From: an uncultured Rhodobiaceae bacterium
GTDB lineage: Bacteria; Pseudomonadota; Alphaproteobacteria; RS24
Assembly (NCBI GenBank): GCA_913020275.1
Contig: CAJWBV010000018.1
Location: 1-9,528, forward strand
Direction: 5' to 3'
Length of the DNA: 9,528 bases
How positions within the stretch are numbered: position 1 is the first letter of the stretch; each line of letters starts with the position of its first letter. The position numbers and the translations under genes were made by a program. Below the pieces are notes generated by a model that saw nothing but the letters and a program-made list of their open reading frames with translations, did no database searches and was not told the origin of the DNA. Shown here in pieces: positions 7,314-9,528 of the stretch.

Positions 7314-8732
7314 ATGGGTAAAGCCACCGGATTCTTAGAAATTGATCGCAAAGACCGCACTTATGAAGCACCGGAGGCACGCGTTCAAAATTTCCGCGAA
7401 TTTGTTATTCCGCTCAGCGAAGACACGTTGCGCGATCAAGCTGCCCGTTGCATGGATTGCGGTGTGCCCTATTGCCATAATGGTTGCCCCGTCAACAACC
7501 AGATCCCCGACTGGAACGATTTGGTCTATGAAGATGACTGGCAGACCGCACTGGCAAATTTGCATTCGACAAATAATTTCCCCGAATTTACCGGACGCAT
7601 CTGCCCGGCACCGTGCGAAGCGGCCTGCACGCTGAACATTGATGACAGCCCGGTCACCATCAAATCCATCGAATGTGCGATTATCGACAAGGGCTGGGAA
7701 AATGGCTGGATTGCAGCCGAACCACCGGCTGGAAAAACTGGCAAATCGGTGGCAATTGTCGGGGCTGGTCCGGCTGGCATGGCAGCCGCGCAGCAACTTG
7801 CGCGCCAAGGCCATGATGTTCATGTTTATGAAAAACATGCCAAAGCTGGTGGCCTTTTGCGCTATGGCATTCCCGATTTCAAAATGGAAAAACACCTCAT
7901 CGACCGCCGTGTTGAGCAGCTGGAAACCGAAGGCGTTACCTTCCATTACAACACCAATGTGGGCGTCGACATGCCGGCCAAGCAATTGGCCGAAGACCAC
8001 GACGCGTTAATCATTTGCGGCGGCTCGGAAGTACCCCGCGACCTGCCGGTTGAAGGGCGCGGGCTTGACGGTGTGCATTTCGCCATGGATTTCCTGCCGC
8101 AACAAAACCGTCGTGTCGGGCAAGAACCGATTGGCGACATCGCGCCCATTCTCGCCGAAGACAAGCACGTTATTGTTATTGGCGGCGGCGACACGGGCTC
8201 CGACTGCATTGGCACAAGTTTCCGTCAGGGCGCGGCGTCAGTGACCCAGCTTGAAATCATGCCCATGCCGCCGGAAAAAGAAAACAAAGGCCTCACCTGG
8301 CCGGACTGGCCGCTCAAATTGCGCACATCGACCAGCCAGGAAGAAGGTGCCATTCGTGACTTTTCGGTAATGACCACCGGCATTAAAGGTGAAGACGGGC
8401 ACGTCACCGCCATCACCTGCACCAAGGTTGATGAAACCATGCAAGCTATTGCCGGATCGGAATTTGAACTGAAGGCCGATCTGATTTTGCTGGCCATGGG
8501 GTTCATACATCCGGTGCATGAGGGCATGCTCGACGAATTGTCACTGGAGCGCGACGGGCGCGGCAATGTGGCGGCAGACACGGCCACTTACCAAACATCT
8601 GACGCCAATATTTTTGCCTGCGGCGACATGCGGCGCGGTCAGTCGCTGGTGGTTTGGGCCATTCGTGAAGGGCGCCAATGTGCGCGCGAGGTGGATTTGG
8701 CGCTTATGGGCGAAACCCGCCTGCCACGATAA
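7314..8732 (+). CDS. gltD: Glutamate synthase (NADPH) small (beta) subunit
   Basis: A 472-residue flavoprotein that takes electrons from NADPH onto FAD and passes them through iron-sulfur clusters to the FMN of GltB. The N-terminal region has two cysteine groups, Cys46/49/54/58 ([13 protein letters not shown]) and Cys97/101/105 (CPAPCEAAC), which in this family ligate two 4Fe-4S clusters. The FAD dinucleotide fold starts at residue 146 ([10 protein letters not shown]). The NADPH fold starts at 286 ([10 protein letters not shown]). A C-terminal FAD-contacting motif reads [16 protein letters not shown]. The start at ATG 7314 follows AGGAGA (7303-7308), which lies inside the end of gltB; the gltB stop TGA is separated by a single base, so translational coupling is likely. 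The same frame is open further upstream from 7263 but only as overlap with gltB. Length and motifs are normal. Confidence 0.98.
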   Translation: MGKATGFLEIDRKDRTYEAPEARVQNFREFVIPLSEDTLRDQAARCMDCGVPYCHNGCPVNNQIPDWNDLVYEDDWQTALANLHSTNNFPEFTGRICPAPCEAACTLNIDDSPVTIKSIECAIIDKGWENGWIAAEPPAGKTGKSVAIVGAGPAGMAAAQQLARQGHDVHVYEKHAKAGGLLRYGIPDFKMEKHLIDRRVEQLETEGVTFHYNTNVGVDMPAKQLAEDHDALIICGGSEVPRDLPVEGRGLDGVHFAMDFLPQQNRRVGQEPIGDIAPILAEDKHVIVIGGGDTGSDCIGTSFRQGAASVTQLEIMPMPPEKENKGLTWPDWPLKLRTSTSQEEGAIRDFSVMTTGIKGEDGHVTAITCTKVDETMQAIAGSEFELKADLILLAMGFIHPVHEGMLDELSLERDGRGNVAADTATYQTSDANIFACGDMRRGQSLVVWAIREGRQCAREVDLALMGETRLPR

Positions 8733-8758
8733 CTGTTCTGCCAAACACAACCCAGTTA
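8730..8758. terminator. Inverted repeat joining the two convergent stop codons
   Basis: TAACTG (8730-8735) and CAGTTA (8753-8758) are exact reverse complements 17 bases apart. Each arm contains one gene's stop codon: TAA of gltD, and TAA of the minus-strand gene read as TTA. A shared weak bidirectional terminator is possible, but the 6-bp stem and 17-base loop are poor and no T-run follows on either strand. Nothing else between these genes looks like a terminator. Confidence 0.2.
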
Positions 8759-9528
8759 AACACTGACGCGCAGCAAATTATCCAGCACGCGCTCAACATC
8801 ACGCACCGAATTGCACACCTGAACATGGCTGCAATAGGCACCCAGCCGGCGCATTTCGCTGTCGCCCGTGTTCCAACTTGCCTCCGGCTCGGGGTTCAGC
8901 CAAATAACGCGTCGCGCGCGTGTTGCCATTTCTTTCAAAATCAGATGTCCCGGATCGCCGAAATTCGACCGCGCATCGCCCAGCACCAGAAGCGTGGTGC
9001 GGTGGTCCATTTCATCAAGCACGGCTTGGGCAAGGTCGTCCATCGCCATGCCGTAATCGGTTGAGCCGCCGCCATAATCGCGCAAGGCTTGCGTCATCAC
9101 CTCGTCCATATCGCCTGCGGCCATTTTGTCGGATATTTCGCCCGCGCGGTTGGAAAAGACAAAACTTCGCGTGCGTGGCATCACTTCGTCCAGACTATAA
9201 AGAAACATCAAAAAAAACCGCGACACGGCGGCTACCGAGCCGGATACATCGCACATCACAACAAGACGCGGGCGCTCTACTTTGGTGCGCTTCCAATGCA
9301 AATTAAAAAGCAGGCCGTCATTTGACATATTTCGGCGCATGGTGCGGCGCACATCCAGCATGCCGCGATGGGCTTTTTTGCGCCGCCGCGCGTGGCGCGT
9401 GGCCAGCCGCTTTGCCAACTTGCGAATAAGCTCGCGCATGATTTTCATGTCGCTTTTATCGAGATTGCCGAGCCGAATACGGCTAAGCGCTTCTTCGCGC
9501 AACAATCGGCCAGCGTTTTTTGTCCGCA
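8756..9528 (-). CDS. CoxE-like VWA-domain protein (C-terminal 256 residues; start outside window)
   Basis: The minus-strand frame is open to the window edge and ends with TAA at 8758-8756. The apparent TTG start at 9505 is internal: codons upstream to 9528 continue without a stop and keep the same basic composition, so the N-terminus lies beyond the window. An arginine- and lysine-rich stretch (RKLAKRLATRHARRRKK, then RRTMRRNM) precedes a von Willebrand A domain. The metal-ion-dependent adhesion site is intact: DVSGS (coded at 9250-9236), the Thr of GGSTDYG, and the Asp of LGDARSN. The C-terminal part NPEPEASWNTGDSEM and the Cys-containing YCSHVQVC fit the CoxE family of about 400 residues. 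Family members often work with a MoxR-type AAA+ ATPase, with roles in metallo-enzyme maturation (CoxE with CoxD) in some cases. The partner and target here are not visible, and nothing ties it to gltBD, which converge on it. Confidence 0.88.
   Translation of the reverse strand, partial: RTKNAGRLLREEALSRIRLGNLDKSDMKIMRELIRKLAKRLATRHARRRKKAHRGMLDVRRTMRRNMSNDGLLFNLHWKRTKVERPRLVVMCDVSGSVAAVSRFFLMFLYSLDEVMPRTRSFVFSNRAGEISDKMAAGDMDEVMTQALRDYGGGSTDYGMAMDDLAQAVLDEMDHRTTLLVLGDARSNFGDPGHLILKEMATRARRVIWLNPEPEASWNTGDSEMRRLGAYCSHVQVCNSVRDVERVLDNLLRVSV

Noticed and set aside
8678..9325. Plus-strand frames across the 3' end of gltD and the VWA gene
   Set aside because: They lie opposite a minus-strand gene with clear VWA and MIDAS motifs, and their translations show no family features.

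Overview
The window reads as ordinary chromosomal DNA from an alphaproteobacterium. The evidence is the close-packed coding, the alphaproteobacterial type of glutamate synthase (GltB with a cleaved propeptide, followed directly by GltD), and a class A small heat shock protein preceded by a ROSE-type RNA thermometer, an arrangement best known from Rhizobiales and relatives. I see no phage, insertion sequence, CRISPR, tRNA or rRNA. The genus cannot be named from the sequence alone.

Layout, left to right: (1) 1-753, + strand, the C-terminal half of a neurotransmitter:sodium symporter family (NSS/SNF) permease. (2) 754-931, a regulatory intergenic region with a candidate sigma-32 promoter and a ROSE-like thermometer that hides the ribosome binding site of the next gene. 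(3) 932-1372, + strand, an Hsp20/IbpA-like small heat shock protein, followed by a strong GC-rich hairpin. (4) 1451-2353, + strand, a 300-residue hormone-sensitive-lipase-type (family IV) esterase. (5) 2354-2644, a 291-base region unusually rich in inverted repeats, including a perfect operator-like palindrome, a GNRA-loop hairpin and a possible 16-codon leader peptide ending in Glu-rich codons. (6) 2645-7312 gltB and 7314-8732 gltD, + strand, a complete operon for the two subunits of NADPH-dependent glutamate synthase. (7) 8756-9528, - strand, the C-terminal part of a CoxE-like von Willebrand A (VWA) domain protein, converging on gltD with only 23 bases between the stop codons.

GltB and GltD together make glutamate from glutamine and 2-oxoglutarate, the second half of the GS-GOGAT ammonia assimilation route. 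All expected catalytic, iron-sulfur and nucleotide-binding motifs are intact. The heat shock gene looks independently controlled by temperature at both transcription and translation. The other genes are housekeeping or accessory and show no obvious functional link.

The part most likely to be undescribed is the gltB leader (about 2399-2644). Its structured elements and the Glu-codon-ending mini-ORF suggest cis-regulation of glutamate synthase by an RNA or leader-peptide mechanism. This is inference and depends on comparative conservation. I see no evidence of a novel multi-gene system.
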